Shown here: piece after piece, positions 1-10,338 of the stretch
Layout: each line of letters opens with the position of its first letter
Position numbering within the stretch: position 1 is the stretch's first letter
Assembly: GCA_030627235.1 (NCBI GenBank)
Contig: DAOUSL010000003.1
Span: 1-64,000 of the forward strand
Length of the DNA: 64,000 nucleotides
Direction: 5' to 3'
Origin: Thioploca sp.
Lineage (GTDB): Bacteria; Pseudomonadota; Gammaproteobacteria; Beggiatoales; Beggiatoaceae
Notes under the pieces: model-generated
What the model saw: only the letters and a program-made list of their open reading frames with translations
What the model was told of the DNA's origin: nothing
Database searches by the model: none
Program-made: the position numbers and the translations under genes

Positions 1-120
1 ATTTGTTTTTTATTATACATCACTACTTCCTTCAGGACTACCAAAATTTATTTGTAATATGTGTTTTTATATCATTTTGTTATAAAATAATTTTGCAATA
101 TCAAATATATTTTATTATGA

Positions 121-2108
121 CATAATCTTATTTATAATATTACATCTATAACACTACCTGATATTTTAATTGAAACCTCATCACAGACTGAATTTAATGA
201 AGCAAATATTGACAATATCACTATCAATGGTGGCATCATAGCAAAGAGTTGGGCAGTATTATCAAATATTGAAATGGTTATAAATATTAAAATACCTTCT
301 CAAACTAATCTCGATTTTTATGATATTAAAGTCGTAATAATTTCAGAAGATGGAAATGAAGAAATAGTTGGTGGAGAGAGTATACTTAAGGTTGTAAAAC
401 CATCTGGTAAACCTTAAATATTAAGTATTACTCCATCAATTATATCTGATAATGCAAGTAATTTGGAAATGCTAATCTATGGGCAAAAGACTAATTTTAA
501 TGAAAATTCTATATTAGATTTTGACTATGATACCATAATTGTTGTAGATAAAGTTATCAAAAGTCCTACCTTTATGACTGTATTTATCGATATTAATAAA
601 GATAGTTTTAAGGGTTTTCATAATCTAACTATAACCACTGATGAAGAAACTGCTAATGATGATAGTATTGGACTTCTACTAGTTAGAGATGATTCTTCAC
701 AACCTGCCACGATTAATAATATAGTTCCAGCTGAAAGCAAACAGGATAGTGAGTTAACTTTAACTATTTCAAGTAGTAATACTAATTTTATTGATGGTAT
801 AACTGAAATTACATTTTTAAATGATAATGGTATTGAAGTATTACCAGTTGAAGTAATCAATAAAACTCAGGCAACTGTTACAATAAAAATTGCTGCTAAT
901 GCTTCAAAAGGAAAGCGTGATATTTATATTACCACTGGTGGAGAAATTGTTGCTCTTTTGAATGCTTTTACTGTGACTGCTTCACCGGTAATTGATGAAC
1001 CTAATGCTCCTCCAACGGTTCCTGATGTTGAAGTTGATAAGCCTAATATTCCCACTTCTATTCCTGAACTTGAAGAGACTGAAATCACACCAAGTATTAT
1101 AGAATTAACCGAAAAAACAAAAATAGCTTTTGAAACAACTGAAGTTATTATTGTTGTGAAACGTACTGAAAATACTGTTGACCAAGTAACTGTAAAATTT
1201 ACCACATTAAATGGTTCTGCCAAAGCAGGAGAAGATTTTATCATAACTAATGGCACTTTAACTTGGGAAGATGGTGACAGTAAAGATAAGGAAATAACAA
1301 TCTCTATCTTAGCTGATGAAAATATAGAAGAAGATGAAACGTTCACTCTTAAATTAACTGATGTAACTGGTAATGCAAGTTTAGGTTTAACTGCAATAGA
1401 AATAACTATTTTGGATGATGATATAGAAGATGATTCTACTTCAAAAATTCCAGAAGATGATTCTACTGAAATAGAATCAGAAGATAAACCTGTTGAACTA
1501 TCAAAAGATGAATTTGCTAACATTTTAACAACTACTGAACCACCCAAAATTACCACAACTTCATCACTACCAAAAAAATGCCCAGATAGAAGTGAAATTC
1601 ATACATACTGCACTTTCCAAAACAGAGAAGTAGGAGACACATATTTATTGCTGAAAATGCTAGTGTATCCAATGCAATTGTAATTGGAGATATGATAATT
1701 TTTGGTTGGGCTTCTAATTTAACTATTGAAGCTGATGTAAAAATAACTGGTCTGAATTCAAATAATAATGAAATTGAAGGAGTGTTAACTGGCACAATTA
1801 TCAATAATGGGATGATTGAAAATATAGCCTTTCATGGTGCTTCTATTTCAGGCGGTACTTTAGGAGGGACAATTTTTAATAATAGCGAAATTGATGGAAT
1901 CTGCGATGTAGATTTAGAATCAAATACTATAATTATTGGAGAAATTTTATGTGGACAAATAATAGGTAATCCTGAATATCCTGCAAAACTAGAAACTCTA
2001 GTTATTAAGAAAGATAGTTATCTCGAAAATGTTATAATCGCTAATGATGTTATATTTGAGGATGAAAACCAAGTTACTATTGGAGAAAACGTTATTTTTA
2101 ATCCTTAA
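121..2108 (+). pseudogene. Disrupted extracellular repeat protein (IPT/TIG-like and Calx-beta domains, C-terminal GGxLxGxI repeat)
   Basis: Reading frame continuous from ~121 through an in-frame TAA at 415-417 into ORF 463..1683 (Calx-beta motif 'GSAKAGEDFIITNGTLTWEDGDSKDKEITISILADENIEEDETFTLKL'); frame then shifts around 1630-1645 into ORF 1692..2108, whose coding continues upstream of its ATG ('IFIAENASVSNAIVIGDMIIFGW'). Confidence 0.75.
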
Positions 2109-2142
2109 TTTTTACTGTAGATATTCAATAAAACCCGAAACT

Positions 2143-2175
2143 AAACCTGGCAGGTTTTTAAAACCTGCCAGGTTT
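2143..2175. repeat. Perfect 16-bp inverted repeat (AAACCTGGCAGGTTTT-T-AAAACCTGCCAGGTTT), terminator or REP-like palindrome
   Basis: Direct reading of palindrome between convergent ORF ends. Confidence 0.85.
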
Positions 2176-2210
2176 GAACCTCAAATTTTGGAGATTATTA
2201 AATAATAAAA

Positions 2211-2747
2211 CTAGGAAAATAACCCTTTAATTCCTTTTTGTAATTTTTCTACTACATCTGGCCCTTCTATATCAACAATCTGTTGACTAACAAAATGATT
2301 ATCTTGTAAAATAATAGCTATTTGCTCACCAAAATAACGCAAAAAGTCAAATCCAGCTTCATCATTATTAAAACTCAATTCTGAATAATCTTCTGAACGT
2401 TGATTTAATAAGTTAATAAAAGTATCTGTACCTGCAAAATCACCAACATCCTTTTGATTATCAACTAGAGTATCAGCAACATGAAGAGCTAAAGTTGTAA
2501 TAAATAATTGACGTTGTTCAGTATTTAATTGTTCATAAACTAGTCTATCAGCAACTTGTAGTAAAAATATTAAGAATTCTTGAATAATTTTTAAACGTTG
2601 AATTTGCTCATTAGTTTCATAACCATTATTTTCCAATTCCAATAAACTATTAGTTGCTATTTGCCAACTAATAAATCCAACAGCTTTTGCAATTTCTTCA
2701 ATAGATTGTGGTTTAGCACGTTTATTCCATTTACTTTTAATGCGCAT
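2211..2747 (-). CDS. Conserved hypothetical protein, gshA/Hpt neighbourhood
   Basis: 178-aa ORF, compact spacing with the next upstream gene; no family recognised. Confidence 0.7.
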   Translation of the reverse strand: MRIKSKWNKRAKPQSIEEIAKAVGFISWQIATNSLLELENNGYETNEQIQRLKIIQEFLIFLLQVADRLVYEQLNTEQRQLFITTLALHVADTLVDNQKDVGDFAGTDTFINLLNQRSEDYSELSFNNDEAGFDFLRYFGEQIAIILQDNHFVSQQIVDIEGPDVVEKLQKGIKGLFS

Positions 2748-2752
2748 AATAT

Positions 2753-3103
2753 TTAAGATTTTTTAATAGTGAATGCCTGTTTTATCTCAGGTTTAGTTTT
2801 GTTATAACAATCTGATAATTGCTTAACCAATTGTGTTATCTCAGTATAATCTGTAGTTTCTATCTTAAGGCATAATTGAGCTAATTCTTCTGCTCCCAAA
2901 CTAGCAGATGTTCCTTTTAATTGATGAATATTTTTAATAATTTGTGGGAAATCGTCCTGTTCAAGAGCCAAATTAATTTCAGTAATTAATTCAGCTGAAC
3001 GAACTAAAAAATTATCTACCAATGAATTCAAAAATTCAGGGTCACGTTTTGCGGTCGCTATTTTTATTTTTTCAATAATATTAAGATTTAATACTTCTGA
3101 CAT
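2753..3103 (-). CDS. Stand-alone Hpt (histidine phosphotransfer) domain protein
   Basis: Hpt-like helix 'IIKNIHQLKGTSASLGAEELAQLCLKIE' with HxLKG phosphoacceptor motif. Confidence 0.85.
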   Translation of the reverse strand: MSEVLNLNIIEKIKIATAKRDPEFLNSLVDNFLVRSAELITEINLALEQDDFPQIIKNIHQLKGTSASLGAEELAQLCLKIETTDYTEITQLVKQLSDCYNKTKPEIKQAFTIKKS

Positions 3104-3105
3104 AA

Positions 3106-4401
3106 TTAAATATCAATTTCATTATTAAGTTCACGAGCAGCAGCTAATAATGCTAAACGTGCAATTACTCCATAAGCATAAAAACGATTAGGATAAGCAT
3201 CTGGAGCTTGGCGATTATCTGGGGTTACACATGAGTTAATACAAGCTAATGGTTCAAATTGCATACCAGGAGCATTTAAATTTTCATTAATGCCACGTTT
3301 AGTATGGACTCGGTAAAAACCTCCCACAACAAAATGGTCTATCATATAAATAACTGGTTCAGCCACTGCATTATCATTGCCCCAAGTTTCAAATGTGTAA
3401 ATACCTTCTTGTAAAATGACTTGACTAATAGGTTTACCTTCTTTAGTCTTCGACATGCGAGTACGTTGTTTACGATTTAATGATGTTATCTCATCAGTGC
3501 TATGAACTGTCATAACTCCCATACCATAACTTCCAGCATCAGCTTTAATTATCACAAAGGGTTGATAAGGTACATTATATTCTTTATATTTATGTTGAAT
3601 ATTATTTAGTATAGCATCAACATTATCAGCTAAACATTCATAACCTTCATTTTTCATAAAATTAAGTTTGCCGCAATTTTTAAATAAAGGATCAACTAAC
3701 CAAGGATCAATTTCTATTTGTTCAGCAAACTCCTGAGCAACTTGCCGATAATGGGTAAAATGATCTGATTTTAAACGGGTTGCCCAACCTGATTGTAATG
3801 GTGGAATTATAGTTTGATGAATATCTTTAAAAATAGAAGGCTGGCCTAAAGATAAATCATTATTTAATAATATAATACATGGCACGAATCCATCAACACT
3901 TATGCAATGATTTTTTTTAATTAATGGTTCTAAAACTAATTTAGTAGATGGTAATTCTAAAGTAAGAGGTTTGTCTAAATCTGGTAATAATGAGCCAATT
4001 CGTACTTGATAACCAGCTTGTTGTAAAATATCTCGTAAAGTTGCTAAACTCTCTAAATAATATAGATTGCGAGTATGATTTTCTGCTATTAATAATATTT
4101 TATAAGCAGTTTCTTTTAAACGTTCAATTGCAGATTGTACAGCTTGTACACATAATGGAATAGTAGCTGGATTTAAATTGTTGAACCCAGCAGGAAATAA
4201 ATTGGTATCAATTGGAGCTAATTTAAAACCTGCATTGCGTAAGTCTACTGAAGCATAAAATGGAATTTGGACATTTTTCCATTGATTACGCAACCAATAT
4301 TCAATTTCAGATTGTTTGCTAAGTAAATGCTTTTCTAAATGCTCTAATGGTTCATGTAGAGTTGTGTTAAGACGTGGGGCAAGCTTTTGATCAGAAATCA
4401 T
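3106..4401 (-). CDS. gshA: Glutamate-cysteine ligase, proteobacterial ATP-grasp type
   Basis: Motifs 'FVIIKADAGSYGMGVMTV', 'ISQVILQEGIYTFETWGNDNAVAEPVIYMIDHFVVGGFYRVH' typical of this GshA family. Confidence 0.88.
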   Translation of the reverse strand: MISDQKLAPRLNTTLHEPLEHLEKHLLSKQSEIEYWLRNQWKNVQIPFYASVDLRNAGFKLAPIDTNLFPAGFNNLNPATIPLCVQAVQSAIERLKETAYKILLIAENHTRNLYYLESLATLRDILQQAGYQVRIGSLLPDLDKPLTLELPSTKLVLEPLIKKNHCISVDGFVPCIILLNNDLSLGQPSIFKDIHQTIIPPLQSGWATRLKSDHFTHYRQVAQEFAEQIEIDPWLVDPLFKNCGKLNFMKNEGYECLADNVDAILNNIQHKYKEYNVPYQPFVIIKADAGSYGMGVMTVHSTDEITSLNRKQRTRMSKTKEGKPISQVILQEGIYTFETWGNDNAVAEPVIYMIDHFVVGGFYRVHTKRGINENLNAPGMQFEPLACINSCVTPDNRQAPDAYPNRFYAYGVIARLALLAAARELNNEIDI

Positions 4402-5010
4402 GTAATTAATTTGTTGTTAGTAAATATACATTGTACAATTAGAATATAAAATAGTAAATAAACATTATTGCAATATCAAAGCTAAGATACACTAAACAGT
4501 TATAAATATGTATATAATAGAACTGTATAACCTGAAAAATATCAATCAAATCTTTATTGAAAAATTACCATATTCAAATAAATAAGATTAGGTGTATAAT
4601 GTTATTAAACAGTTATTATATAATAAATCAAAATATCAAAATATTAATATTTCCTATTAAAGCATTTTATATTTAAAATCTGCTTAACCTTATAACTTTT
4701 ATTTAAGCAAAACTGAATGTTATAGTTATTTAAAATATATTATTTACTTATAATAATTGCTATTTTTAGCATTAAAGTGATAGACTAGTTACCTAAAAGC
4801 ATGATATAAAATTTTATTTTTTATAGTAACTCATGCTAAATTTTAAGATTTTAGTTATATTAATTCAATGGTATTTGTACAAGTAATTATTTGAATTAGA
4901 TAAATAAAGTCAATCACCTAAAAAATGACTTTAACAAAAGTTATATACAAAAAATTAATTAAATCACGGTTTAGCTTGAATAACCGGATATTCAAAACAG
5001 AATTTAGATT

Positions 5011-5412
5011 ATGAGCGACATTAATTTTAAAAATATTAAAGTTGTTGTTATCGATGATAGTAAAACAATTCGACGTACTGCTGAAACATTGTTGAAAAAA
5101 GCTGGCTGTCAAGTAATCACAGCAACTGATGGATTTGAATCTTTATCCAAAGTAATGGAAGCAAAACCAGATATTATCTTTGTTGATATTATGATGCCAA
5201 GACTTGATGGATATCAAACTTGCGCATTGATTAAAAATAATCCTAGTTTTAAAAAGATTCCTATAGTGATGTTATCAAGTAAAGATGGTTTATTTGAACG
5301 TGCTAGAGGCAGAATTGTTGGAGCAGAATATTATATGACTAAGCCTTTTACCAGAGAAGAATTGTTAAATACCATTAAAACTTATGTAGTGGAAACTAAG
5401 ACTGCAGGCTAA
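5011..5412 (+). CDS. pilG: Twitching motility response regulator PilG
   Basis: CheY-like receiver followed by pilH, pilI, pilJ; 'VVVIDDSKTIRRTAETLLKKAGCQV'. Confidence 0.9.
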   Translation: MSDINFKNIKVVVIDDSKTIRRTAETLLKKAGCQVITATDGFESLSKVMEAKPDIIFVDIMMPRLDGYQTCALIKNNPSFKKIPIVMLSSKDGLFERARGRIVGAEYYMTKPFTREELLNTIKTYVVETKTAG

Positions 5413-5437
5413 TTATAAACCGTTTTAGAGTATATAT

Positions 5438-5797
5438 ATGACCCACATATTGATAGTAGATGACTCACCAAAAGATGCTAATGAAGTTAAGGCTATTTTA
5501 GAAAAAGAAGGTTATCAAATTACAGCTGCCTCTAGTGGTGAAGAAGGTGTTCAAAAAGCTATAGATATTAAACCTGATATTGTATTAATGGATGTTGTGA
5601 TGCCAGGTTTAAATGGTTTTCAAGCCACTCGTAAGATCACTAAAAATCCAGAAACTAAACTTATTAAAGTTATCATAGTTTCTTCCAAAAATATGGATAG
5701 TGATAAGGCATGGGCTAAAATGCAAGGAGCTAGTGATTTTTTAGTAAAACCTGTTTCATCAGAAGACTTATTGAGTTCTATTAAAAACGTATTATGA
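5438..5797 (+). CDS. pilH: Twitching motility response regulator PilH
   Basis: 'HILIVDDSPKDANEVKAILEKEGYQI', pil gene order. Confidence 0.9.
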   Translation: MTHILIVDDSPKDANEVKAILEKEGYQITAASSGEEGVQKAIDIKPDIVLMDVVMPGLNGFQATRKITKNPETKLIKVIIVSSKNMDSDKAWAKMQGASDFLVKPVSSEDLLSSIKNVL

Positions 5798-6333
5798 CAA
5801 CAAGTTCACCATATAAATGGCTACAAGACCTTGAACGACGAGTTAAACAACGTTCTAAGGGATTGCCACATCAGTCTACAATTGAACAGATTTGGCGAGG
5901 AATTGCATTTCGATTAGGAAAAATCTATTTAGTTTCACCTTTAGATGAAATATCAGAAATTATTCCCTATACTCATAATTTAGCCAAAGTTCCAGGAGCT
6001 AAAACGTGGGTCAAAGGCCTAGCTAATGTAAGAGGATTATTATTACCGATAATTGATTTAAATTCCTGTTTGGAAGGAGAATCTATTGTGATAAATAATC
6101 GTTCTCGCATGCTGATCATCAATCAAGCCGGTATTTCAGCTGGACTATTAGTTGATGAAGTAATTGGCATAAAGCATTTTTCAGAACATCTTTTAGACTT
6201 AGATACTCCATGTAAAGATGTTTTAGTAGCCCCTTTTGCTAAAGGTTTATTTGTTCATGAAAAAATTACTTGGACAATATTTGATATGCGTAAATTAACT
6301 AGCAATAATTTATTTCTTAATGCAGCTTTATGA
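5794..6333 (+). CDS. pilI: CheW-like adaptor PilI
   Basis: CheW-like sequence 'IPYTHNLAKVPGAKTWVKGLANVRGLLLPIIDL'; overlaps pilH stop (translational coupling). Confidence 0.88.
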   Translation: MTTSSPYKWLQDLERRVKQRSKGLPHQSTIEQIWRGIAFRLGKIYLVSPLDEISEIIPYTHNLAKVPGAKTWVKGLANVRGLLLPIIDLNSCLEGESIVINNRSRMLIINQAGISAGLLVDEVIGIKHFSEHLLDLDTPCKDVLVAPFAKGLFVHEKITWTIFDMRKLTSNNLFLNAAL

Positions 6334-6363
6334 AATTACATTTTAAAATTAACGGTAGCCAAC

Positions 6364-8472
6364 ATGAATCTATCTTTTAAATCTTTAGGTAATAAAAATA
6401 CATGGCTTATTGCCTTTATAATTGTATTGCTGTTATCATTTATTTCGCTTATCAGTGTCTTTACATTATTAGTCAAATACGATAAATATGATGAAGAATA
6501 TTCAGGTTATATAACCAAATTACGTTTACTTTCTCAGCAAATTACCCAACAGGCATCCCAATCTGCAACTGGAGACGCTGCTGGTTTTAAAAATATTATT
6601 AAATCTCAGAATGAATATAATGAGCTATTAAATAAATTGCTTAATGGTAATCCAGATTCAGGAATGCCAGGTACACCTCAACAAGCGTCATCAACCTTAG
6701 ATTCTTTGATTACTTTATGGGAAAAAGATGAAACTAATACCCAAATTAGTATCAAAAATTTATTAGCTACTCAAGAATCTGTAATTCGTCTTTACTCCGA
6801 CTTAACAAATTTACAAAATATGACTGTAGATTTAGTTGAAAAAACCGAAAATATGATTAAAGCTATGATTAACGGAGGAGCAACCCAAATCCAAATAAGC
6901 CTAGCTACTAGAGAATTAATGTGGTTAGAAAGGATTTCTGATAGAATTCGTTTATCATTTGTTAATGATTCCGATGATTTGGCGGCAGCTGGTCAATTAG
7001 ACGATGCTCTGTCAATGTTTGGAGATATTTTATCAATTTTGCTGAATGGTAATGAAGAAGAAGATACAGATGCAATTATATCATCACCAGTATCAAACCT
7101 AGTAGCACGTCAAGCAATTGAAGAATTATCTGATTTGTTTAATGAGAAAATTGAAAAAATTGATTTCTTTTTAGATAAATCTGAAGAATTATATAAAGCC
7201 AAAGATGCATTACAAGATATAATAGAACTTAATCCAAAAATTTTGAATATTATTGAAGATTTGCAAACAGATTATATAAAAGCAACCAAAGAACGTCCGA
7301 TATCTCCAAAATTGAGCTATTTCTTGGCATTTTTCGTGCTTATTTTATTAGTAATTTTTGGTTACCTAATTATTAGGATTAATAAAGCTAGTTCTTTAGA
7401 AACTAGTTTGCGCTTAAAAGATACTCAAAATGAACAAAAACGTAATCAAGAAGCAATTTTACGTTTATTGAGTGAAATTTCTGACTTAGCTGATGGAGAT
7501 TTGACAGTAAATGCTACTGTTACAGAGGATTTTACTGGTGCTATTGCTGATGCGATTAATTTCTCAATTGAGGCATTACGAGATTTAGTTATCAGTATTA
7601 ATAAGGTCGCTGTCCAAGTTTCCAGTGCTGCTCAAGAAACTGGAACAACAGCTGGTCAACTTACTCAAGCTAGTGAAAGACAAGCTCAACAAATTGCTAA
7701 AGCTGGTCAAGCTATTATTGGTATGGCTAATTCAGTTAAAAAAGTATCAGCAAATGCGGTTGAATCTACTGACGTAGCTAAGAAATCAGTAGATATTGCT
7801 AGTAAAGGAGCTAAAGCTGTACGAGATACTATCGCAGGAATGGATTCCATTCGAGAACAAATCCAAGAAACATCTAAACGAATTAAACGCTTAGGTGAAA
7901 GTTCGCAAGAAATTGGAGATATTGTAGGTTTAATTGATGATATTGCTGATCAGACTAATATTTTAGCTCTGAATGCAGCAATTCAAGCGGCTATGGCTGG
8001 TGAAGCTGGACGTGGTTTTGCAGTTGTTGCTGACGAAATTCAACGTTTGGCGGAACGTTCTAGTAATGCTACTAAACAGATTGATGCGTTAGTAAAAACT
8101 ATTCAAGGAGATACCAATGAAGCAGTAAACTCGATGGAACATAGTACTGCTGGAGTAGTTTCTGGAGCATCTTTAGCTGAAAATGCTGGTGAAGCATTGA
8201 CTGAAATTGAACAAGTATCAGTCCAATTGGCTGGTCAGATTGAGAATATTTCTCAGACTTCACGTACTCAAGCGGCAGTGGCTTCTAATATTTCTGGAAC
8301 TATGACAATTATTCAGGATATTACTACTCAAACATCTAATGGTACTAATGAGACAGCTGCTTCTATTGAACGGTTGGGAATCCTTGCTAATGAATTAAAG
8401 ACTTCTGTATCCGGTTTTAATTTACCAGATACTGCTAAACAAGAAATTGAAGCAATGAGTGGTTCAGTTTAA
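6364..8472 (+). CDS. pilJ: Type IV pilus methyl-accepting chemotaxis protein PilJ
   Basis: TM segments, MCP hairpin tip '[50 protein letters not shown]'. Confidence 0.92.
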   Translation: MNLSFKSLGNKNTWLIAFIIVLLLSFISLISVFTLLVKYDKYDEEYSGYITKLRLLSQQITQQASQSATGDAAGFKNIIKSQNEYNELLNKLLNGNPDSGMPGTPQQASSTLDSLITLWEKDETNTQISIKNLLATQESVIRLYSDLTNLQNMTVDLVEKTENMIKAMINGGATQIQISLATRELMWLERISDRIRLSFVNDSDDLAAAGQLDDALSMFGDILSILLNGNEEEDTDAIISSPVSNLVARQAIEELSDLFNEKIEKIDFFLDKSEELYKAKDALQDIIELNPKILNIIEDLQTDYIKATKERPISPKLSYFLAFFVLILLVIFGYLIIRINKASSLETSLRLKDTQNEQKRNQEAILRLLSEISDLADGDLTVNATVTEDFTGAIADAINFSIEALRDLVISINKVAVQVSSAAQETGTTAGQLTQASERQAQQIAKAGQAIIGMANSVKKVSANAVESTDVAKKSVDIASKGAKAVRDTIAGMDSIREQIQETSKRIKRLGESSQEIGDIVGLIDDIADQTNILALNAAIQAAMAGEAGRGFAVVADEIQRLAERSSNATKQIDALVKTIQGDTNEAVNSMEHSTAGVVSGASLAENAGEALTEIEQVSVQLAGQIENISQTSRTQAAVASNISGTMTIIQDITTQTSNGTNETAASIERLGILANELKTSVSGFNLPDTAKQEIEAMSGSV

Positions 8473-8574
8473 AGTAATTCTTTAGTTGTGAATGCTTGAT
8501 GCTTAATTAAAATACTAAAACCAATTCTTAATTATATATTCTTGATGTTAAAGCTATAATTTTAAATGTTTTTC

Positions 8575-8607
8575 ATTAAGAATTAAGAATTAAGAATTAA
8601 GAATTAA
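8575..8607. repeat. Short tandem repeat, 7-bp unit ATTAAGA x4 plus partial
   Basis: attaagaattaagaattaagaattaagaattaa read directly, ~10 nt upstream of the next ATG. Confidence 0.9.
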
Positions 8608-8617
8608 ATAAAATATT

Positions 8618-10288
8618 ATGAAGTATTCGGCCCTTACATGGGTAAAAATAACAATTGATGACAGTTTGAAGCAAACACGACAATCTTTGGAAAAGTTTGT
8701 GGAATGTCCTAGTGAAACTGCTCCATTGCAACAATGTGTAACGTGGCTACATGAAATTTATGGAGCTCTTAAGGTATTAGAATTACAAACAGCAGCACTA
8801 TTAGTTCAAGATATTGAATTAACAATTAAAACTATATTAGCTGGTAAAATAGAAAATAATGAAGCAACTTATGATATTTTAATGAGAGCTTTAATTCAAT
8901 TGCCTAATTATTTAGATCATTTAGCAATTGTGCAACGTGATATTCCTTTGGCATTATTACCATTATTAAATAATTTGCGAGCTTTACGAAAACAAAAACC
9001 GTTAACAGCTAATAGTTTGTTTACGCCAGATTTATCAGTTACTGTCACCCATTTTAAGCCAATCAAATTGACTGATGATAAACTGAAAAAATATATGCAT
9101 CAAATGCGAGTTGCTTATCAAAAAGGGTTAGCTGTATTATTTAAAAATCCTAAGCAACCAGTTGAAGGATTAAAATTTCTTTATACAGTGATGCAACGTT
9201 TACAACAGGCTACTGGAACTGCTCAAATTACTAAAGTTTGGTGGGTAGCAGAAGGAGTTATAGAAGCATTATTACAAAAAGGATTAGCTCTTAATAAACC
9301 AATACTTAGTCTATTTAAACAAATAGATGCTTCAATAAATCAAGTAATGACTCATGGTAATGCAGCATTAAATACTGCTCCACCGAAAGCATTATTGAAT
9401 AATTTATTATTTTTTGTGGCTCAGGCTCGTTCCAAAGGCAAACAAACTGTAGCTATCAAAGTTATATTTCAATTAAATGATTATTTGCCATCAGAAGCCT
9501 CTTTGTCAGCTGCAAGATTGATGTTTGCTGGGCCTGATATTGAATTGATGAAAGTAGTGGTAACTTTGTTAAAAGATGACTTTGCTAGAGTAGAAGAAAC
9601 CTTAGATATATTTAATCGAGCTGATAATCCTTCTATTTCGGAACTTTCTCCATTAGTAGACTTACTAAGAGATATGGCTAATACTTTAGGTTTGCTTGGA
9701 CTATTAGTTCAACGTAAATCTATGTTAACACAAGCAATGTTGTTTTTGGATATTACTGAAGGCCGCAAGCCTCTTAATATGCCGACTTTATTGAAAATTG
9801 CTAATGCGTTATTAAAAATAAGTTCAGCGGTGGATATTTTATCGGTACAAGGTGTACATGCAAAACAACGTTTACAACAAAGTCCAGATACTGAATATTC
9901 TGAAACCCCACAATTTGGAATTGTATTAGGAGTTGCTGTTGATGAAGCTAAAACTGAATTGGCACAAGTAATCCAACCAATAGTTAACTTTATTGATACT
10001 GGAACTCAAGATGATAGCTTACTAGAAGTTCCAGGTCGGTTAAAACAAGTAGAAGGTTTTTTAGCTGTTGCATCTCATGATCGAGCTGCGAAACTACTTA
10101 GACAATGTAATAACTATATCGAACGAATATTTATTAAAGAAGCTACTGTACCACCAGAAGATAAGCTGAAGTCTTTGGCGGATGTGTTGATTGGGATTGA
10201 ATTGTATTTAGATACTTTGGCTGGTAATCCTATGGATACCGAAGATATTTTAGATGGAACTAAGAAACGATTATTGATTCTTGGGTGA
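8618..10288 (+). CDS. FimL / ChpA N-terminal-domain-like protein (no CheA kinase region)
   Basis: 556 aa; N-terminal Hpt-like helix 'WLHEIYGALKVLELQTAALLVQDIE'; C-terminal 'LADVLIGIELYLDTLAGNPMDTEDILDGTKKRLLILG' resembles the ChpA N-terminal module end; sits at the chpA position. Confidence 0.7.
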   Translation: MKYSALTWVKITIDDSLKQTRQSLEKFVECPSETAPLQQCVTWLHEIYGALKVLELQTAALLVQDIELTIKTILAGKIENNEATYDILMRALIQLPNYLDHLAIVQRDIPLALLPLLNNLRALRKQKPLTANSLFTPDLSVTVTHFKPIKLTDDKLKKYMHQMRVAYQKGLAVLFKNPKQPVEGLKFLYTVMQRLQQATGTAQITKVWWVAEGVIEALLQKGLALNKPILSLFKQIDASINQVMTHGNAALNTAPPKALLNNLLFFVAQARSKGKQTVAIKVIFQLNDYLPSEASLSAARLMFAGPDIELMKVVVTLLKDDFARVEETLDIFNRADNPSISELSPLVDLLRDMANTLGLLGLLVQRKSMLTQAMLFLDITEGRKPLNMPTLLKIANALLKISSAVDILSVQGVHAKQRLQQSPDTEYSETPQFGIVLGVAVDEAKTELAQVIQPIVNFIDTGTQDDSLLEVPGRLKQVEGFLAVASHDRAAKLLRQCNNYIERIFIKEATVPPEDKLKSLADVLIGIELYLDTLAGNPMDTEDILDGTKKRLLILG

Positions 10289-10290
10289 TT

Positions 10291-10327
10291 AAATATAATA
10301 GTTCCAAAATTAGGAGCTATTATATTT
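10291..10327. terminator. Bidirectional hairpin terminator
   Basis: AAATATAATAGTTCC ... GGAGCTATTATATTT near-perfect stem between convergent genes. Confidence 0.75.
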
Positions 10328-10338
10328 TATATAGGATT

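Noticed and set aside
924-1556. 210-aa minus-strand ORF (and 618..860, 1550..1804)
   Set aside because: Antisense to the Calx-beta coding frame; composition (Ser/Val-rich) is the mirror of a Thr/Asp/Glu-rich protein.
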